Origin: Gammaproteobacteria bacterium
GTDB taxonomy: Bacteria; Pseudomonadota; Gammaproteobacteria; SZUA-152
Assembly: GCA_032250735.1 (NCBI GenBank)
Contig: JAVVEP010000013.1
Coordinates: 29,163-93,162, forward strand
Direction of reading: 5' to 3'
Length of the DNA stretch: 64,000 bases
The translations under genes were made by a program, and so were the position numbers. Of this stretch, positions 30,225-41,416 are shown piece by piece (within the stretch, counting starts at the first letter, position 1; each line of letters begins with the position of its first letter). Below the pieces are notes generated by a model. The model worked only from the letters and a program-made list of their open reading frames with translations, was not told the DNA's origin and ran no database searches.

Positions 30225-31421
30225 ATGTCACCTGTCAATTCACCCACCCGCAGCCTCATTATCGGCAGCCTCGACGAAGTCTCAAGCGATTCTTGGAATG
30301 CACTATCCGGAACCGATATCCCGTTTCTGCGGCATGAATTTCTCAGCGCCCTGGAAAGGCATCACTGCGTGGGGGAATCGACCGGCTGGATTCCGCAACA
30401 TGTGCTGATCTACCACAATGACAGCTTGCTCGGGGCAATGCCGCTGTATCTAAAAACCAATTCCTACGGCGAAATGGTGTTTGACTGGGCCTGGGCGGAA
30501 GCCTACCAGCGCAACGGCATGGATTACTACCCCAAGTTAGTCTCCGCCATCCCCTACACCCCGGCCACCGGCCCACGCCTGCTGATTGCGGCCGCCGCGG
30601 AGCGCGAAACGATTGCGGCGCAACTGATACAGGCCGCGCTGGAACACGCCAGCAATCTCGGGCTATCTTCGGTGCACTGGCTGTTTCCCCACCAACAAAA
30701 CCGCCAGCAGCTCGAACAACAGGGCCTGCTGATGCGCCTGGGGTGCCAGTTTCACTGGCACAACCTGCCGGGAGAACAAGGCTATCGGGACTTCGATGAC
30801 TATCTTGACCGCTTCACCTCCAGCAAGCGTAAAAAGATTCGCCGCGAACGACGCCTGGTCACCGAAAGCGGCGTCACCCTGCGCCGACTCTATGGCCATG
30901 AACTCAGCGAACAACAATGGCAGTCAGTGCATCGACACTACCGTTCCACCTTTGATCGGCTGAGTGGCTATGCAACACTGTCACTGGATTTTTTCCGCGA
31001 CATCAGCCAGACCCTGCCGCAACAGCTGATCGTCGTCATTGCCGAACACCATGGCGACACCGTCGCCAGCGCCATTTGCTATCGGGATGACACCACGCTC
31101 TACGGTCGGCACTGGGGATGTGATGCCCATTATCAGAACCTGCACTTTGAGGCCTGCTATTACCAGGGGCTGGAATACTGCATTGAACACCAACTACAAC
31201 GCTTCGACCCCGGCGCCCAGGGCGAGCACAAAATCAGCCGCGGCTTTCTGCCCACCCCGACCTGGTCGGCGCACTGGATCGCGGACCCCGCCTTCAAAAA
31301 GGCGATCAGTGATTTTCTGCACCGCGAGACCCAGGGCATGCAACACTATATTCAGGAGCTGGACGAACATTCACCGTTTAGACGTGACGCGGATGTTTCA
31401 TCCAGCAGCGAACCGCAATAG
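30225..31421 (+). CDS. FemAB/GNAT-like N-acyltransferase (COG3146 type)
   Basis: Protein of 398 residues similar to the family labelled peptidoglycan biosynthesis or COG3146 N-acyltransferase. Key stretches are [45 protein letters not shown] and [20 protein letters not shown], all typical. The reaction is not established. It is 23 bp upstream of aat on the same strand, so it probably belongs to the transcript of the N-degron transferases and may also transfer an acyl or aminoacyl group. Confidence 0.82.
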   Translation: MSPVNSPTRSLIIGSLDEVSSDSWNALSGTDIPFLRHEFLSALERHHCVGESTGWIPQHVLIYHNDSLLGAMPLYLKTNSYGEMVFDWAWAEAYQRNGMDYYPKLVSAIPYTPATGPRLLIAAAAERETIAAQLIQAALEHASNLGLSSVHWLFPHQQNRQQLEQQGLLMRLGCQFHWHNLPGEQGYRDFDDYLDRFTSSKRKKIRRERRLVTESGVTLRRLYGHELSEQQWQSVHRHYRSTFDRLSGYATLSLDFFRDISQTLPQQLIVVIAEHHGDTVASAICYRDDTTLYGRHWGCDAHYQNLHFEACYYQGLEYCIEHQLQRFDPGAQGEHKISRGFLPTPTWSAHWIADPAFKKAISDFLHRETQGMQHYIQELDEHSPFRRDADVSSSSEPQ

Positions 31422-31444
31422 CATCGGTATCAGCTGACATAAGG

Positions 31445-32218
31445 ATGCCTATGCAAGCTACCGCCCCCTACTGGATTCAGCCTCACGACACGGGCCTCGA
31501 ATTCCCCGATGTGCGCCTGGCCCTGGACGAACCGGATGGCCTGCTCGCGCTCGGCGGTGATCTCAGTACGGCCCGGCTGGCGGCCGCCTACCGCAGGGGC
31601 ATCTTTCCCTGGTACAGCGACGGCCAGCCGATTATGTGGTGGTCACCCAACCCCCGCTCGGTCCTGTTTCCACGCGACCTGAAGATCTCCCGCAGCCTGC
31701 GCAAGACCCTGCGCAAAAACCGCTTCCAGGTCAGCTTTGATCGGGCCTTTGCCGAGGTCATCGAGGCCTGTAGCGGCCCCCGCCGACAGGACAACGACCC
31801 CGGCACCTGGATCACCGCCGCGATGAAATACGCCTATCAACAGCTGCACTGGCAGGGGCTCGCCCACTCCGTGGAATGCTGGTGTGATGGCCAACTGGTC
31901 GGTGGTCTCTATGGTATCGCCCTGGGACAGGTGTTCTTCGGCGAGTCCATGTTCAGCCGGCAGGCCGACGCCTCAAAGGTGGCCTTCGTCACCCTGGTGC
32001 AACAACTCGCGCGCTGGGGTTTTGCGCTCATCGACTGCCAGATCCAGTCCCGGCACCTCGACAGCCTGGGCGCACACACCATCAGCCGCGAGGCATTTAC
32101 CGCACTGCTCGATCAGTATTGCGAGCAGCCGGGCAAGGCCGGCCTGTGGACCACGGAGAGTCCTGACTCCCCGTTCTCCACCGAGGCGGCAACCACAGCC
32201 TCAACCGATGGGCACTGA
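31445..32218 (+). CDS. aat: Leucyl/phenylalanyl-tRNA-protein transferase
   Basis: Adds Leu or Phe from aminoacyl-tRNA to proteins with N-terminal Arg or Lys, marking them for ClpS-ClpAP. 257 residues. [28 protein letters not shown], and [19 protein letters not shown] are the family signatures. An ATG two codons downstream is also possible as the start. Its 3' end overlaps bpt by 11 bp. Confidence 0.96.
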   Translation: MPMQATAPYWIQPHDTGLEFPDVRLALDEPDGLLALGGDLSTARLAAAYRRGIFPWYSDGQPIMWWSPNPRSVLFPRDLKISRSLRKTLRKNRFQVSFDRAFAEVIEACSGPRRQDNDPGTWITAAMKYAYQQLHWQGLAHSVECWCDGQLVGGLYGIALGQVFFGESMFSRQADASKVAFVTLVQQLARWGFALIDCQIQSRHLDSLGAHTISREAFTALLDQYCEQPGKAGLWTTESPDSPFSTEAATTASTDGH

Positions 32219-32960
32219 GTCCCCTGGAGTGGCTAAATTGCCGGTCGATCTGGCCTTCTTCTCCAGCCCACCGCACGCCTGCGGTTATCTGCCCGGCCAG
32301 ACGGCGGTCACTGTATTTGCCGACCCCGACGCCGCGATGGACAGCGTCAAGTACAGCGCATTGGCGGAAATCGGTTTTCGCCGCAGCGGCAACCACGTCT
32401 ACAGACCGCATTGCCCTGGCTGCCAGGCCTGCACACCGGCACGCCTGCCGGTGATGCATTTTCGGCCCAACCGTAACCAGCGCCGCACCTACCAGCGGGC
32501 CCCCAATTTTTCCATTACGATCGGCAAACCGGTGTTTCGCGATGAGGCCTTTGCGCTCTACCAGCAATACGTCAGCCGCCGCCATGCCGGCGGCGGGATG
32601 GATGATGCCGATCCGCACCGCTATCTGGAATTTCTCAGCAGCGACTGGTCGCAGACGGAGTTTGTGGAGTTTCGACATCACGGTCGGTTGATCGCCGTTG
32701 CCGTACAGGATGTGCTCGCCCAGGGACTGTCCTCTGTGTATACCTTTTTTGACCCGGATTTCTCCTCGATCAGCCTTGGGCGCTACGCCCTGCTCTGGCA
32801 GATCTCGGAGGCGCGGCGCCGTAACCTGCCGTATCTCTTCCTCGGCTACTGGATCAGCGACTGCCAGAAGATGTTTTACAAACAGGAGTACAGGCCCCTG
32901 GAACTGTTCCTGAAGGGCCACTGGCAGCGCTTTGGGCGTCACCAGCCCCTGCCTTTCTGA
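32208..32960 (+). CDS. bpt: Aspartate/glutamate leucyltransferase (Bpt/Ate family)
   Basis: Transfers Leu to proteins with N-terminal Asp or Glu, the bacterial counterpart of arginyltransferase. 250 residues from the ATG at 32208, which overlaps the aat stop and matches the usual MxxLxxxFFxSPPHxCxYLPG opening ([18 protein letters not shown]). [15 protein letters not shown] carries the conserved cysteines and [20 protein letters not shown] is the typical C-terminal motif. It forms one N-degron operon with aat. Confidence 0.95.
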   Translation: MGTESPGVAKLPVDLAFFSSPPHACGYLPGQTAVTVFADPDAAMDSVKYSALAEIGFRRSGNHVYRPHCPGCQACTPARLPVMHFRPNRNQRRTYQRAPNFSITIGKPVFRDEAFALYQQYVSRRHAGGGMDDADPHRYLEFLSSDWSQTEFVEFRHHGRLIAVAVQDVLAQGLSSVYTFFDPDFSSISLGRYALLWQISEARRRNLPYLFLGYWISDCQKMFYKQEYRPLELFLKGHWQRFGRHQPLPF

Positions 32961-33321
32961 GCCTCTTTCTGGACCCCTTCCTGTACCCGATAGACCCACC
33001 ATAAGGCAGGTTCAACAGCCCCTCCCAACAGCCCCGCCCAAACCCCGTCTGCCCCGAATATTGCATCCGTTCGCCGAACGACCACCAGCCCGGCGCAATG
33101 TGTGAAATATGCGCACTACGTCCAAATAAATTTTCAAGCCCATCCGGGTCTGGACGATAACTCAAAGTAAGAACACCGAGGCAGAACAGCAACCTAAGAC
33201 ACAAAGTAATAACAGTAACTTGGAACAACTTTATTTTGAGGCAGTCAGTGCAGGGTTAAGTTGGAAATTTTGACAACTGGGGCTAGTGGTAGCGGTTCCT
33301 CACCTATTGAAGGAGCACGTC
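32961..33321. other. 361-bp gap between bpt and the small gene
   Basis: No clear gene. A minus-strand frame of 124 codons runs through the 3' end of bpt (32854-33228) but has no recognisable domain. The last part is AT-richer and may hold the promoter of the small gene at 33322. No hairpin stands out. Confidence 0.4.
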
Positions 33322-33558
33322 ATGTTGAGCTTTATCTATAATGTTAGCCAGCAGTTTGAAAGAGAACACGGGTTCAGCCCGAATACGCTGTATATGAATT
33401 ACGCCCACCTGGAATGCCTGAAGCAGCAGCTGGACAATCCCAATGACTTTGAGGCCGTCACCTCCCTGCTGGGAATGGAACTGGTGCTCGCACAGGAATC
33501 GGTGCATCCCTCGGTCGCCTGGCACTCCGAGCCCTGGAAACAGGCCGTCAACTGCTAA
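33322..33558 (+). CDS. Small conserved-looking protein of unknown function
   Basis: 78 residues. The ATG at 33322 follows GAAGGAG at 7 bases and an upstream in-frame start has no such site. The sequence MLSFIYNVSQQFEREHGFSP is amphipathic and acidic, with LYMNYAHLECLKQQLDNPND and a WHSEPWKQ tail. It has no membrane segment or signal. A strong intrinsic terminator lies 69 bp after its stop codon, so it is a single-gene transcript. It lies between the aat-bpt operon and infA. Function unknown. Confidence 0.72.
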   Translation: MLSFIYNVSQQFEREHGFSPNTLYMNYAHLECLKQQLDNPNDFEAVTSLLGMELVLAQESVHPSVAWHSEPWKQAVNC

Positions 33559-33626
33559 CCCGCGTTGCTTACCGCGGTATTGGGTCTGAAACCAAAAGAT
33601 TTTGCTCCCTCCCCGTAGCAACCACC

Positions 33627-33654
33627 ACAGAGGCCTCGTGCCTCTGTTTTTTTT
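33627..33654 (+). terminator. Intrinsic terminator of the small gene at 33322
   Basis: ACAGAGGC (33627-33634), a 5-base loop and GCCTCTGT (33640-33647) form a perfect 8-bp stem followed by an unbroken T-run to 33654. This is a textbook rho-independent terminator. Confidence 0.88.
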
Positions 33655-33804
33655 GGGGGGGTGTGGCGCCGGGGCCTGGCGGACTCAGGTTGCCGGCTTT
33701 TACAACCTTTTCCCGACTTTACCCCCGCTTACTTTGAATATTTGACCATTTTAGGGCATTATGCCGCGTGGATTTTGCGTGGCTGTCGATCCAGCCCGTC
33801 TTTC

Positions 33805-33838
33805 TGATCACTCAGCTGAACATTCAGCTGAGTGATCA
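33805..33838. promoter_or_regulatory. 16-bp perfect palindrome upstream of infA
   Basis: TGATCACTCAGCTGAA (33805-33820) is exactly inverted at 33823-33838 with only CA between. It is about 140 bp before the infA ATG. No T-run follows. It could be an operator, a cruciform-prone palindrome or an RNA hairpin in a long leader. Confidence 0.45.
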
Positions 33839-33975
33839 TGGAACGATCAATGGCACGCTGACTACGCGCCCGGATCACGCGATTAGCCCCGAACACAGCT
33901 CACAAATTTTTGCTATAAAGCAGATCTACGGCGCTGATTACAACCGATTACAACTTAAGAGCACAGCAAGAGAAT

Positions 33976-34194
33976 ATGGCAAAAGAAGAAGGCATCGAGA
34001 TGGAAGGCACGGTAATCGATACGTTACCGAATACCATGTTTCGCGTGGAATTGGAAAACGGCCACGTGGTCACCGCTCATATCTCCGGAAAAATGCGCAA
34101 ACACTATATCCGCATCCTCACCGGCGACAAGGTCACTGTACAACTGACCCCCTACGATCTATCCAAGGGTCGCATCACCTTCCGCGCCCGCTAA
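33976..34194 (+). CDS. infA: Translation initiation factor IF-1
   Basis: 72 residues, the full length of bacterial IF-1, an S1-like OB fold that binds the A site of the 30S subunit. [40 protein letters not shown] and RITFRAR are diagnostic. It lies between bpt and clpA as in Pseudomonas. Confidence 0.98.
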   Translation: MAKEEGIEMEGTVIDTLPNTMFRVELENGHVVTAHISGKMRKHYIRILTGDKVTVQLTPYDLSKGRITFRAR

Positions 34195-34311
34195 CCCCTT
34201 CGCCGGGCGACAGGCGAGACAGCGATCGGTGCAAGGTGCCTGGGCATGCACTTTGCACCGCACCGAAACCGCAGGGAACCCCCTCGACTGAAGTACCCAC
34301 TGAAGTACCCA

Positions 34312-36576
34312 CTACAGCACTTCGGTAACAGGTTCCTCTTCATTGATGGTGAAGGTCAGGCCGGCGCTGTCGGTTGACACCTTGACCAGCCCACCGTTAA
34401 CCAAACGCCCAAACAGCAGCTCTTCGGCCAGCGGCTTCTTGATGCGTTCCTTGATCACACGGGCCATCGGACGGGCGCCCATCTTCTCGTCATAGCCATT
34501 CTCCGCCAGCCAGACCCGCGCGCTGGTGTCGACCATCAACTCCACCTTCTTGTCTTCCAGCTGGGCCTCCAGCTCGAACAGGAACTTATCGACCACGTGC
34601 GAAATGGTCACGTGATCCAGCGGCTTGAACGGAATGATCGCATCCAGTCGATTGCGGAACTCCGGCGTGAAGGTGCGTTTGATCGCCTCCAGGCTATCCG
34701 TGGAATGATCCTGCTGCCGGAAACCAATGGTCGGCCGGCTCATGGCATCGGCGCCGGCATTGGTGGTCATCACCAGGATCACATTGCGGAAATCCGCCTT
34801 GCGGCCGTTGGTGTCGGTCAGCGCACCGTGGTCCATCACCTGCAACAGCAGGTTAAAGACATCAGGGTGCGCCTTTTCGATCTCATCCAGCAACACCACG
34901 GCATGCGGGTGTTTGTTGATGGACTCCGTCAACAGGCCGCCCTGATCGAAGCCCACATAACCGGGAGGCGCACCGATCAGCCGCGATACCGTATGCCGCT
35001 CCATGTATTCGGACATGTCAAAACGGATCAGCTCAATGCCCATGATCTTGGCCAGCTGACGGGTCACCTCAGTCTTGCCCACACCGGTCGGCCCGGCAAA
35101 CAGGAAGCTGCCGATCGGCCGGTCTTCATTGCCCAGCCCGGCCCGCGACATCTTGATCGCCGTCGCCAGGGTATCCACCGCCTCATTCTGTCCGAACACC
35201 ACCAGCTTGAGATCACGATCGAGATTACGCAGCCCTTCCTTGTCGGAGGTGGACACCTGCTTGGGCGGGATGCGCGCCATCTTCGCCACCACGGCCTCGA
35301 TGTCTTTCACACCCACGGTCTTTTTACGCCGGGAGGGCGGATTCAGACGCTGCACGGCACCGGCCTCATCAATCACATCGATGGCCTTGTCCGGCAAATG
35401 GCGTTCGTTGATATAGCGGGTCGCCAGCTCGGAGGCGGTACGCAGCGCCTGATGGGTAAAGCGCACCTGGTGATGCTCCTCGAAGCGGGATTTAAGCCCT
35501 TCCAGGATCTGCACGGTCTCTTCCATCGACGGCTCGGGCAGGTCGATCTTCTGGAAACGCCGCGCCAGTGCGCGGTCCTTCTCAAAAATGCCGCGGTACT
35601 CCTGGTAGGTGGTGGAACCGATGCACTTCAGCTCACCCGAAGCCAATACCGGCTTGATCAGGTTGGAGGCATCCATCGCACCACCCGAGGCGGCGCCCGC
35701 CCCGATAATGGTGTGAATCTCGTCGATAAAGAGGATGGCGCCCGGCTCCTTTTTGAGCTGCGCCAGGACGGCCTTCAGGCGTTTTTCAAAATCACCACGG
35801 TATTTTGTACCGGCCAGCAGGGCGCCCAGATCCAGCGAATAGATGACGCCATTGGCCAGGATCTCGGGGACCTCGCCATCGACGATCTGTTTGGCAAGCC
35901 CTTCCGCCAGGGCCGTTTTACCCACCCCGGCCTCACCCACAAACAGCGGGTTGTTTTTGCGACGGCGACACAGCACCTGCAGGGTGCGCTGGATCTCATC
36001 CTTGCGGCCGATCAGGGGATCGATCTTGCCCTGCATGGCCAGCCGGTTCAGATTGGTTGCATAACTCTCCAACGGACTCTTGGCGGACGCATCCCCTTCC
36101 TGCCCCTCTTCGGCGCTCGAGAAGGGTTCAGCGTCGCCCTCGTCCACTTTCGAAATACCGTGGGCAATATAGTTCACCACATCGAGTCGGGCGACATTTT
36201 GCTTGCTGAGGAAATAGACCGCCTGTGACTCCTGCTCGCTGTAGATGGCCACCAGCACATTGGCGCCGGTCACCTCCTTGCTGCCGGAGGACTGCACCTG
36301 AAATACCGCGCGCTGCAGCACCCGCTGGAAGCCGAGGGTCGGCTGGATCTCGCGGTCATCGCCTTCCGGCAGCAGCGGCGTGGTTTCGTGTAAAAATTCG
36401 GTGAGGTCTCGCTTTAATTCATCGAGATCGGCGCCGCAGGCCTGCAGCGCGCTGTTGCTGGTGGGATTATCGGTCAAGGCAAGCAGCAGGTGCTCCACCG
36501 TCATGAATTCATGACGCAGTTCTCGTGCCTCCTGAAAGGCGAGATTGAGGGTGACCTCGAGTTCATGACTTAGCAT
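34312..36576 (-). CDS. clpA: ATP-dependent Clp protease ATP-binding subunit ClpA
   Basis: AAA+ unfoldase of 754 residues that feeds ClpP and, with ClpS, degrades N-degron substrates. The N domain (about 1-140) is followed by AAA module 1 (Walker [14 protein letters not shown], Walker [12 protein letters not shown]) and AAA module 2 (Walker [21 protein letters not shown]). GGGGAACGTT precedes the ATG. clpS is 123 bp upstream on the same strand. With aat and bpt this completes the recognition and unfolding parts of the pathway. ClpP is not in the window. Confidence 0.97.
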   Translation of the reverse strand: MLSHELEVTLNLAFQEARELRHEFMTVEHLLLALTDNPTSNSALQACGADLDELKRDLTEFLHETTPLLPEGDDREIQPTLGFQRVLQRAVFQVQSSGSKEVTGANVLVAIYSEQESQAVYFLSKQNVARLDVVNYIAHGISKVDEGDAEPFSSAEEGQEGDASAKSPLESYATNLNRLAMQGKIDPLIGRKDEIQRTLQVLCRRRKNNPLFVGEAGVGKTALAEGLAKQIVDGEVPEILANGVIYSLDLGALLAGTKYRGDFEKRLKAVLAQLKKEPGAILFIDEIHTIIGAGAASGGAMDASNLIKPVLASGELKCIGSTTYQEYRGIFEKDRALARRFQKIDLPEPSMEETVQILEGLKSRFEEHHQVRFTHQALRTASELATRYINERHLPDKAIDVIDEAGAVQRLNPPSRRKKTVGVKDIEAVVAKMARIPPKQVSTSDKEGLRNLDRDLKLVVFGQNEAVDTLATAIKMSRAGLGNEDRPIGSFLFAGPTGVGKTEVTRQLAKIMGIELIRFDMSEYMERHTVSRLIGAPPGYVGFDQGGLLTESINKHPHAVVLLDEIEKAHPDVFNLLLQVMDHGALTDTNGRKADFRNVILVMTTNAGADAMSRPTIGFRQQDHSTDSLEAIKRTFTPEFRNRLDAIIPFKPLDHVTISHVVDKFLFELEAQLEDKKVELMVDTSARVWLAENGYDEKMGARPMARVIKERIKKPLAEELLFGRLVNGGLVKVSTDSAGLTFTINEEEPVTEVL

Positions 36577-36699
36577 AACGTTCCCCTACAATGTGCCCCG
36601 GAAAGGGGCAGTTACTACAATAATCCCTTCTCTAAAATCCTATCTTCCTAGTCGGACCAAATCCCGTTCACTTTAGCCAGCAATGCACAGGATCGGCGC

Positions 36700-37020
36700 T
36701 CAACTCGCCACTTCCATTTCGCACAGCAGCGGATGGTTATTGCCGCGCGCATATTCATTGACCTGCGCCACCTTGGTCTCGGCGATCTCCCGCACAAAGA
36801 TGCCGCACAGCCCCTTACCCTGGGTATGGACATGCAACATGATGCGCGTGGCCTGGGCGCGATCCTTGGAAAAAAACCGTTCCAGGATATGCACCACAAA
36901 TTCCATGGGGGTGAAGTCGTCGTTCAGCAGCACCACCTGGTACATCGGTGGTTTTTTCAGCTTTGGACGCGATTCCTGTACCGCCAGGCCGTCGTCGCGG
37001 TGTGTGTCTCTGTTTCCCAT
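36700..37020 (-). CDS. clpS: ClpS adaptor protein
   Basis: N-degron adaptor for ClpAP, 106 residues from the ATG at 37020 ([10 protein letters not shown]). Upstream in-frame starts add unrelated residues. [20 protein letters not shown] carries the conserved Asn-Asp pair of the N-degron pocket, and [11 protein letters not shown] and EVAS-like CEMEVAS close the fold. It is the first gene of the clpS-clpA pair. Confidence 0.95.
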   Translation of the reverse strand: MGNRDTHRDDGLAVQESRPKLKKPPMYQVVLLNDDFTPMEFVVHILERFFSKDRAQATRIMLHVHTQGKGLCGIFVREIAETKVAQVNEYARGNNHPLLCEMEVAS

Positions 37021-37169
37021 AAACCTAATTCTAGTCGAAGCCCGAGGCGATACTATGTCCAAGAAATCGTTTAACAAATCGTTTAACAAATCTGCTTAAC
37101 TGCCTCGTTGAGATGGGGTCGGATTGGCAATAATGCAAGCGGCCCCCAGCCCAGCGAGATCTCCCACAA

Positions 37170-38426
37170 CTACATATTGGCAACCACCGCCGCGGCAAAC
37201 CCGGAGCAGCTCACCAGGGTCGCGCCTTCCATCAGCCGTTCCAGGTCATAGGTCACGGTTTTGGCCTGAATGGCGCCAGACATGCCCTTGACGATGAGAT
37301 CGGCGGCCTCGGTCCAGCCCATGTGGCGCAGCATCATCTCGGCCGACAGAATCAACGAACCGGGGTTCACCTGATCCTTGCCCGCATATTTCGGGGCGGT
37401 GCCGTGGGTGGCCTCAAACATCGCCACGGTGTCGGACAGATTGGCCCCCGGCGCAATACCGATGCCGCCCACCTGCGCCGCCAGAGCATCAGACACATAA
37501 TCGCCGTTGAGGTTCAAGGTGGCGATCACATCATATTCCGTCGGACGCAGCAGGATCTGTTGCAGAAAGGCATCGGCGATGACGTCTTTCACCACGATCT
37601 CCTCACCGGTGTTGGGATTCTTGAAGCGGCACCACGGACCGCCGTCGATCTCGGTGGCGCCAAATTCGGATTTGGCCAGGGCGTAGCCCCATTCCTTGAA
37701 GGCGCCCTCGGTGAATTTCATGATATTGCCCTTGTGCACCAGGGTCAGCGAGGGGCGATTGTTGTCGATGGTGTACTGCAGCGCCTTGCGCACCAGGCGC
37801 TGGGTCCCCTCGCGGGACACGGGTTTGAGGCCGATACCGGAGCTGTCGGGGAAACGGATCTTGGTCACCCCCATCTCGTTGCGCATGAAGTCGATGACCT
37901 TCTTCACCTCGGGCGTACCCTCCTGCCACTCGATGCCGGCGTAGATGTCCTCGGAATTCTCGCGGAAGATCACCATGTCGGTCTTCTCCGGCTCTTTCAG
38001 CGGACTGGGCGTACCGGTGTAATAGCGCACCGGCCGCAGACAGACGTACAGGTCCAGCTGCTGGCGCAGCGCGACATTCAGCGAGCGCATGCCGCCGCCG
38101 ACCGGCGTGGTCAGCGGGCCCTTGATGGAGACCACATAATCCTTCACCGCCGCCAGGGTTTCGTCAGGCAGCCACACATCGCCACCGTAGCGCTTGTTGG
38201 CCTTCTCACCCGCGAACACCTCCATCCAGGCGATAGAACGCTCGCCGCCGTAGGCCCTGGCCACCGCCGCATCCACCACGGTCTGCATCGCCGGGGTGAC
38301 ATCCACGCCGATGCCGTCACCCTCGATAAACGGCACGATGGGGCGATCCGGCACATTCAGGGAATGGTCCGCATTGACAGTAATCTGGGCGCCATCGGCA
38401 GGGACAGTGATTTTATCGAAAGACAT
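37170..38426 (-). CDS. icd: NADP-dependent isocitrate dehydrogenase
   Basis: TCA-cycle enzyme converting isocitrate to 2-oxoglutarate and CO2. 418 residues, matching E. coli Icd. The substrate/phosphorylation loop [13 protein letters not shown] contains the Ser that AceK phosphorylates in E. coli. [32 protein letters not shown] and the cofactor segment [19 protein letters not shown] (NADP type) are present. CGGAG lies before the ATG. The position next to clpS matches Pseudomonas, where cspD intervenes; no cspD is seen here. Confidence 0.97.
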   Translation of the reverse strand: MSFDKITVPADGAQITVNADHSLNVPDRPIVPFIEGDGIGVDVTPAMQTVVDAAVARAYGGERSIAWMEVFAGEKANKRYGGDVWLPDETLAAVKDYVVSIKGPLTTPVGGGMRSLNVALRQQLDLYVCLRPVRYYTGTPSPLKEPEKTDMVIFRENSEDIYAGIEWQEGTPEVKKVIDFMRNEMGVTKIRFPDSSGIGLKPVSREGTQRLVRKALQYTIDNNRPSLTLVHKGNIMKFTEGAFKEWGYALAKSEFGATEIDGGPWCRFKNPNTGEEIVVKDVIADAFLQQILLRPTEYDVIATLNLNGDYVSDALAAQVGGIGIAPGANLSDTVAMFEATHGTAPKYAGKDQVNPGSLILSAEMMLRHMGWTEAADLIVKGMSGAIQAKTVTYDLERLMEGATLVSCSGFAAAVVANM

Positions 38427-38674
38427 GGATACTCCGTTGTAATTTACAGGTCGGTCATTTATGGGTTGTTTATGAAGGGCTTAGGGATTCGTTGGGATCC
38501 GTTATGGACAGCGGCGTTAGCGCCGGAACACACGACATCCTGCACGCAGGGCCGCGAGGGCATCCTCCAAGACACCGGAAAACGGGAAGAATATTAGCAT
38601 GTTATGAATTTGGCGGCGACCGATGTCGGCGCCGGCCTGGGCGCACAGCACGCTATATGCCACGACACACGCCG

Positions 38675-39481
38675 CTAAAACAGACCCAGGCTCGCCAGGC
38701 TGCCCGCGCGTTTGAGTTTGATCCGACCATCGGTGCCGGCCCGCCCCAGCGACCGCAGGGCGGCCTCGAGATCCGGCGCATTACGGGCCGCGAGACTGCC
38801 GTTAAATTCATATTTCCCGTCCGCTGTCAGCGTCAGCAGGCCATCCAGCGACAGCGGGCCGCCGCCATCACTCACCACCCCTTTTATCGCCTGCTCGGCA
38901 TTCTCCAGTTGCAGCGACAGATCGCCCAGCGCCACCGGTTTAAAGATATTCAGGCCGGCACCCTGCCAGGCGACACTGCCCTCCGCCGACACCAGATTCT
39001 GTCCATCCCAGTGCAGCTGGGCCAGGTTCAGGCTGACGACGCCCGCGGGGCGCACCGCGGCGGCTTTGGCCAGTGCCGCCACCCACTGGGCCGGCAGGCG
39101 CGCCTCCAGCTGTTCGACGCTGACACTGCCATCCAGCCCGAAGGCGGTCTGCGCCCGGGCATACCCGGATTCACTCCCGGATGCAGATTCCGGCAGCTGA
39201 AAGCCCCAGCCCAGACCTACCTGACCGAACAATAGCGACCACGGATGCAGCGTCCATTGCAGATCGCGCAACGGCTGCCCCTGAATAAGCGCCACCGCGG
39301 CCCCGCCGGACCACACGCTGCCGCTGATACCCGACAGGGCCACCGCCCTGTTTGCCTTCGCGCTGCCCTGCCAGTGGGCATAGGCCCGCTCTGCGGGAAA
39401 CGTCACCACCAGGGCCACCAGATAGATCAGCAGACCAAACACCACGAGCGGAAAATATTGAAAGCGCACAGAAAATTTCAT
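38675..39481 (-). CDS. gspN: Type II secretion system protein GspN
   Basis: Inner-membrane subunit of the type II secretion machine, 268 residues from the ATG at 39481. One N-terminal membrane segment (YFPLVVFGLLIYLVALVVTF) precedes a periplasmic beta-rich domain containing SGISGSVWSGGAAVALIQGQ and LRDLQWTLHPWSLLFGQVG, which are typical of GspN. It is the last gene of the gspG-N cluster, 104 bp after gspM, and is followed by icd. Upstream starts to 39529 lack a good ribosome binding site. Confidence 0.85.
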   Translation of the reverse strand: MKFSVRFQYFPLVVFGLLIYLVALVVTFPAERAYAHWQGSAKANRAVALSGISGSVWSGGAAVALIQGQPLRDLQWTLHPWSLLFGQVGLGWGFQLPESASGSESGYARAQTAFGLDGSVSVEQLEARLPAQWVAALAKAAAVRPAGVVSLNLAQLHWDGQNLVSAEGSVAWQGAGLNIFKPVALGDLSLQLENAEQAIKGVVSDGGGPLSLDGLLTLTADGKYEFNGSLAARNAPDLEAALRSLGRAGTDGRIKLKRAGSLASLGLF

Positions 39482-39585
39482 AGAAAACGTTACATCACCC
39501 TTCTGGTTAACGACAAGTTGGCGCCGCACTGAATGCGGAATTCCGGGACCGCAATCGGGCTGTAGCGATGCCGTGACGACCTGGC

Positions 39586-40074
39586 TCAGGCATCGGCCTC
39601 AAACACCAGGCGCACATCCACCCGGCCGGTGACCTCCAGGGCCTGAAATACGCTGCTCTCCACGTGCACGCCGTGGCGGGTTTCCAGCAGGCTCAGCCAG
39701 CGCACCACGTCGTCAAAGCTGGCGGATTCCAGCCACACCCGCACCTTCTGCTCGCCATCGGGCTGGACCCGTTTCAGCGCCGGCCCCAGTTGAGCGGTCT
39801 TGGCGGTCCGATCCACCAGGGTCAGCAGCGACTGGCCGCTGGGCGGTTTGGCCGGCTGGGTACTGCGGCCGCGCAGCTGCTTCACCTCCTGTGCCGCACC
39901 GCGCATCCAGGCCAGCAGCGATGTCTGCTCGGCGGTGCTCAGCCGAAGGCTATCGACCTTATTGGCCAGGGGTTCCCAGATCCCCACATACAGCAACAAC
40001 ACCAGCAACAGGGGGGCCGCAATCAACAACAGGCGACGTTCATTGGCCTCCAGGCCGGCAAACCAGGCCTTCAT
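39586..40074 (-). CDS. gspM: Type II secretion system protein GspM
   Basis: Inner-membrane platform subunit of 162 residues with a single membrane segment (RRLLLIAAPLLLVLLLYVGIW cut to 20) and a periplasmic ferredoxin-like domain, partner of GspL. The start at 40074 overlaps the gspL stop as ATGA. EPLANKVDSLR and QTSLLAWM are typical. Confidence 0.88.
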   Translation of the reverse strand: MKAWFAGLEANERRLLLIAAPLLLVLLLYVGIWEPLANKVDSLRLSTAEQTSLLAWMRGAAQEVKQLRGRSTQPAKPPSGQSLLTLVDRTAKTAQLGPALKRVQPDGEQKVRVWLESASFDDVVRWLSLLETRHGVHVESSVFQALEVTGRVDVRLVFEADA

Positions 40075-41402
40075 TTTCCGCCTCCTGTCGAGGGCAGCCA
40101 CTGCAAGGTCAGGCGGCTTTCCACCTTGCCCTCCCGCGAAGAGGCCGAGACGATGTCGACCTGCAGCCTGGCCTCGTCGTGCAGCCGTTGCTTGAGTTTA
40201 TCCAGACTCTGCAGGTCCGGCATTTCCACATCCACATCCAGCTGCCCGGTCTTGAAACGCAGGGTGCGCAGAATCACGCCATCGGTGTCTTTAAACACGA
40301 CGCCGGCCTGGGCCAGCAAGGGCAACAACCCTCCATCCTGGCCGCCACCACTGCGTAGCTGTTCCAGGCCGCGCTGCATCTGCACCCTGGGATTCACCAC
40401 ATTACGCGCCCCTGGAAAGGCATCGCGATACACTGCCTCAATCTGCTCTTTCAGTTCACTGCTGCTGGCCGACAGGCGGCTGTACTCCAGCCCGAACATG
40501 CCCACCTGCAGCAACAACCATAACCCCAGCACAACGATCGCCGGTCGCCAGGGGCGCAACAGTTTTTCCAGTTGCTGTTTGCGACTGTAATCACCCTGCA
40601 GCAGATTAATGGCGTGCTGCTCGTCAAAGCTCTGCGCCAGGGCCACGCTGCGAGCCTCATCCTTCACTTCTAACGATAAGTCGATACTATGGGTCGCGCA
40701 CATTTCCGCCAGGCCGCGATAGGCATCGGAATTCTCAAAATCACTATCACTGCAGATGATCACCCGCAGGGCGCCGGGAAGGTGATCGCGGGCGTCATCG
40801 AGACAGGCCTGGGTTACCGCTAGCAGATTATCCAGCTCGCAGCCCAGGCCGGTCTGGGCACCGGTGCGCAACAGCCCCGTCTGGCCATCAATCAGCATCG
40901 ACCAATGGGCCTGCCCGGCCGCATCGACCGGTTCCCACTGCACGCCAAACATCTCCGGCGTCATCACGTCGGCCTGCAGGCCGGCGGACCTGAGCTGCGT
41001 CAGCCAGGCCTCCAGGCGCGCGCGCGACACTACGGCATTGGTCACCCGCCCCTGTTTGTCCTGCTGGCCGATGGCCACGTGCAGCCGATCAAGGTCCTCG
41101 GCCAGCTGTTCTTCCAGTGCATAGGGCACCGCCCGGGCCAGTCGCTGAGCCTTCATTGCGGGGAGATCAACCTGCGCCAGCAACACCTCCGCGCCGGGCA
41201 CCAGCACGCTGACTCGCGCGCCCACGGCCTGGGCAGCGGCCTGCGCGAGATCGCCATGAAACAGACTGCCGGCGGGACGATCATCGTCGCGCAGCACCCA
41301 GCTGGCGGGGGCTACCGCGGCCGCTTCACCCGCCGCCATCTCGGCGCCCGCCAAGTGGCCCACTGGGGGCTCAAACAGTTGAATGAAAAGTTGTTTACGC
41401 AC
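40071..41402 (-). CDS. gspL: Type II secretion system protein GspL
   Basis: Inner-membrane subunit that links the ATPase GspE to the periplasmic pseudopilus. 443 residues: a cytoplasmic actin-like domain (about 1-260), one membrane segment (PAIVVLGLWLLLQVGMFGLE cut to 20) and a periplasmic ferredoxin-like domain. ALEEQLAEDLDRLHVA and the short QRLARAVPYALEEQLA stretch are family features. GspE, its partner, is not encoded in this window. Confidence 0.92.
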   Translation of the reverse strand: MRKQLFIQLFEPPVGHLAGAEMAAGEAAAVAPASWVLRDDDRPAGSLFHGDLAQAAAQAVGARVSVLVPGAEVLLAQVDLPAMKAQRLARAVPYALEEQLAEDLDRLHVAIGQQDKQGRVTNAVVSRARLEAWLTQLRSAGLQADVMTPEMFGVQWEPVDAAGQAHWSMLIDGQTGLLRTGAQTGLGCELDNLLAVTQACLDDARDHLPGALRVIICSDSDFENSDAYRGLAEMCATHSIDLSLEVKDEARSVALAQSFDEQHAINLLQGDYSRKQQLEKLLRPWRPAIVVLGLWLLLQVGMFGLEYSRLSASSSELKEQIEAVYRDAFPGARNVVNPRVQMQRGLEQLRSGGGQDGGLLPLLAQAGVVFKDTDGVILRTLRFKTGQLDVDVEMPDLQSLDKLKQRLHDEARLQVDIVSASSREGKVESRLTLQWLPSTGGGK

Positions 41403-41416
41403 GTCTGCCTCTACAA

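Larger units (their letters stand above)
33559..33975. other. 417-bp gap upstream of infA
   Basis: It holds the terminator at 33627-33654, the 16-bp palindrome at 33805-33838, and an AT-rich stretch before infA that should contain its promoter. No gene is supported. Confidence 0.4.

Noticed and set aside
32854..33228. 124-codon minus-strand frame overlapping the 3' end of bpt
   Set aside because: Mostly antisense to bpt, no domain, no ribosome binding site; likely a shadow of high GC.
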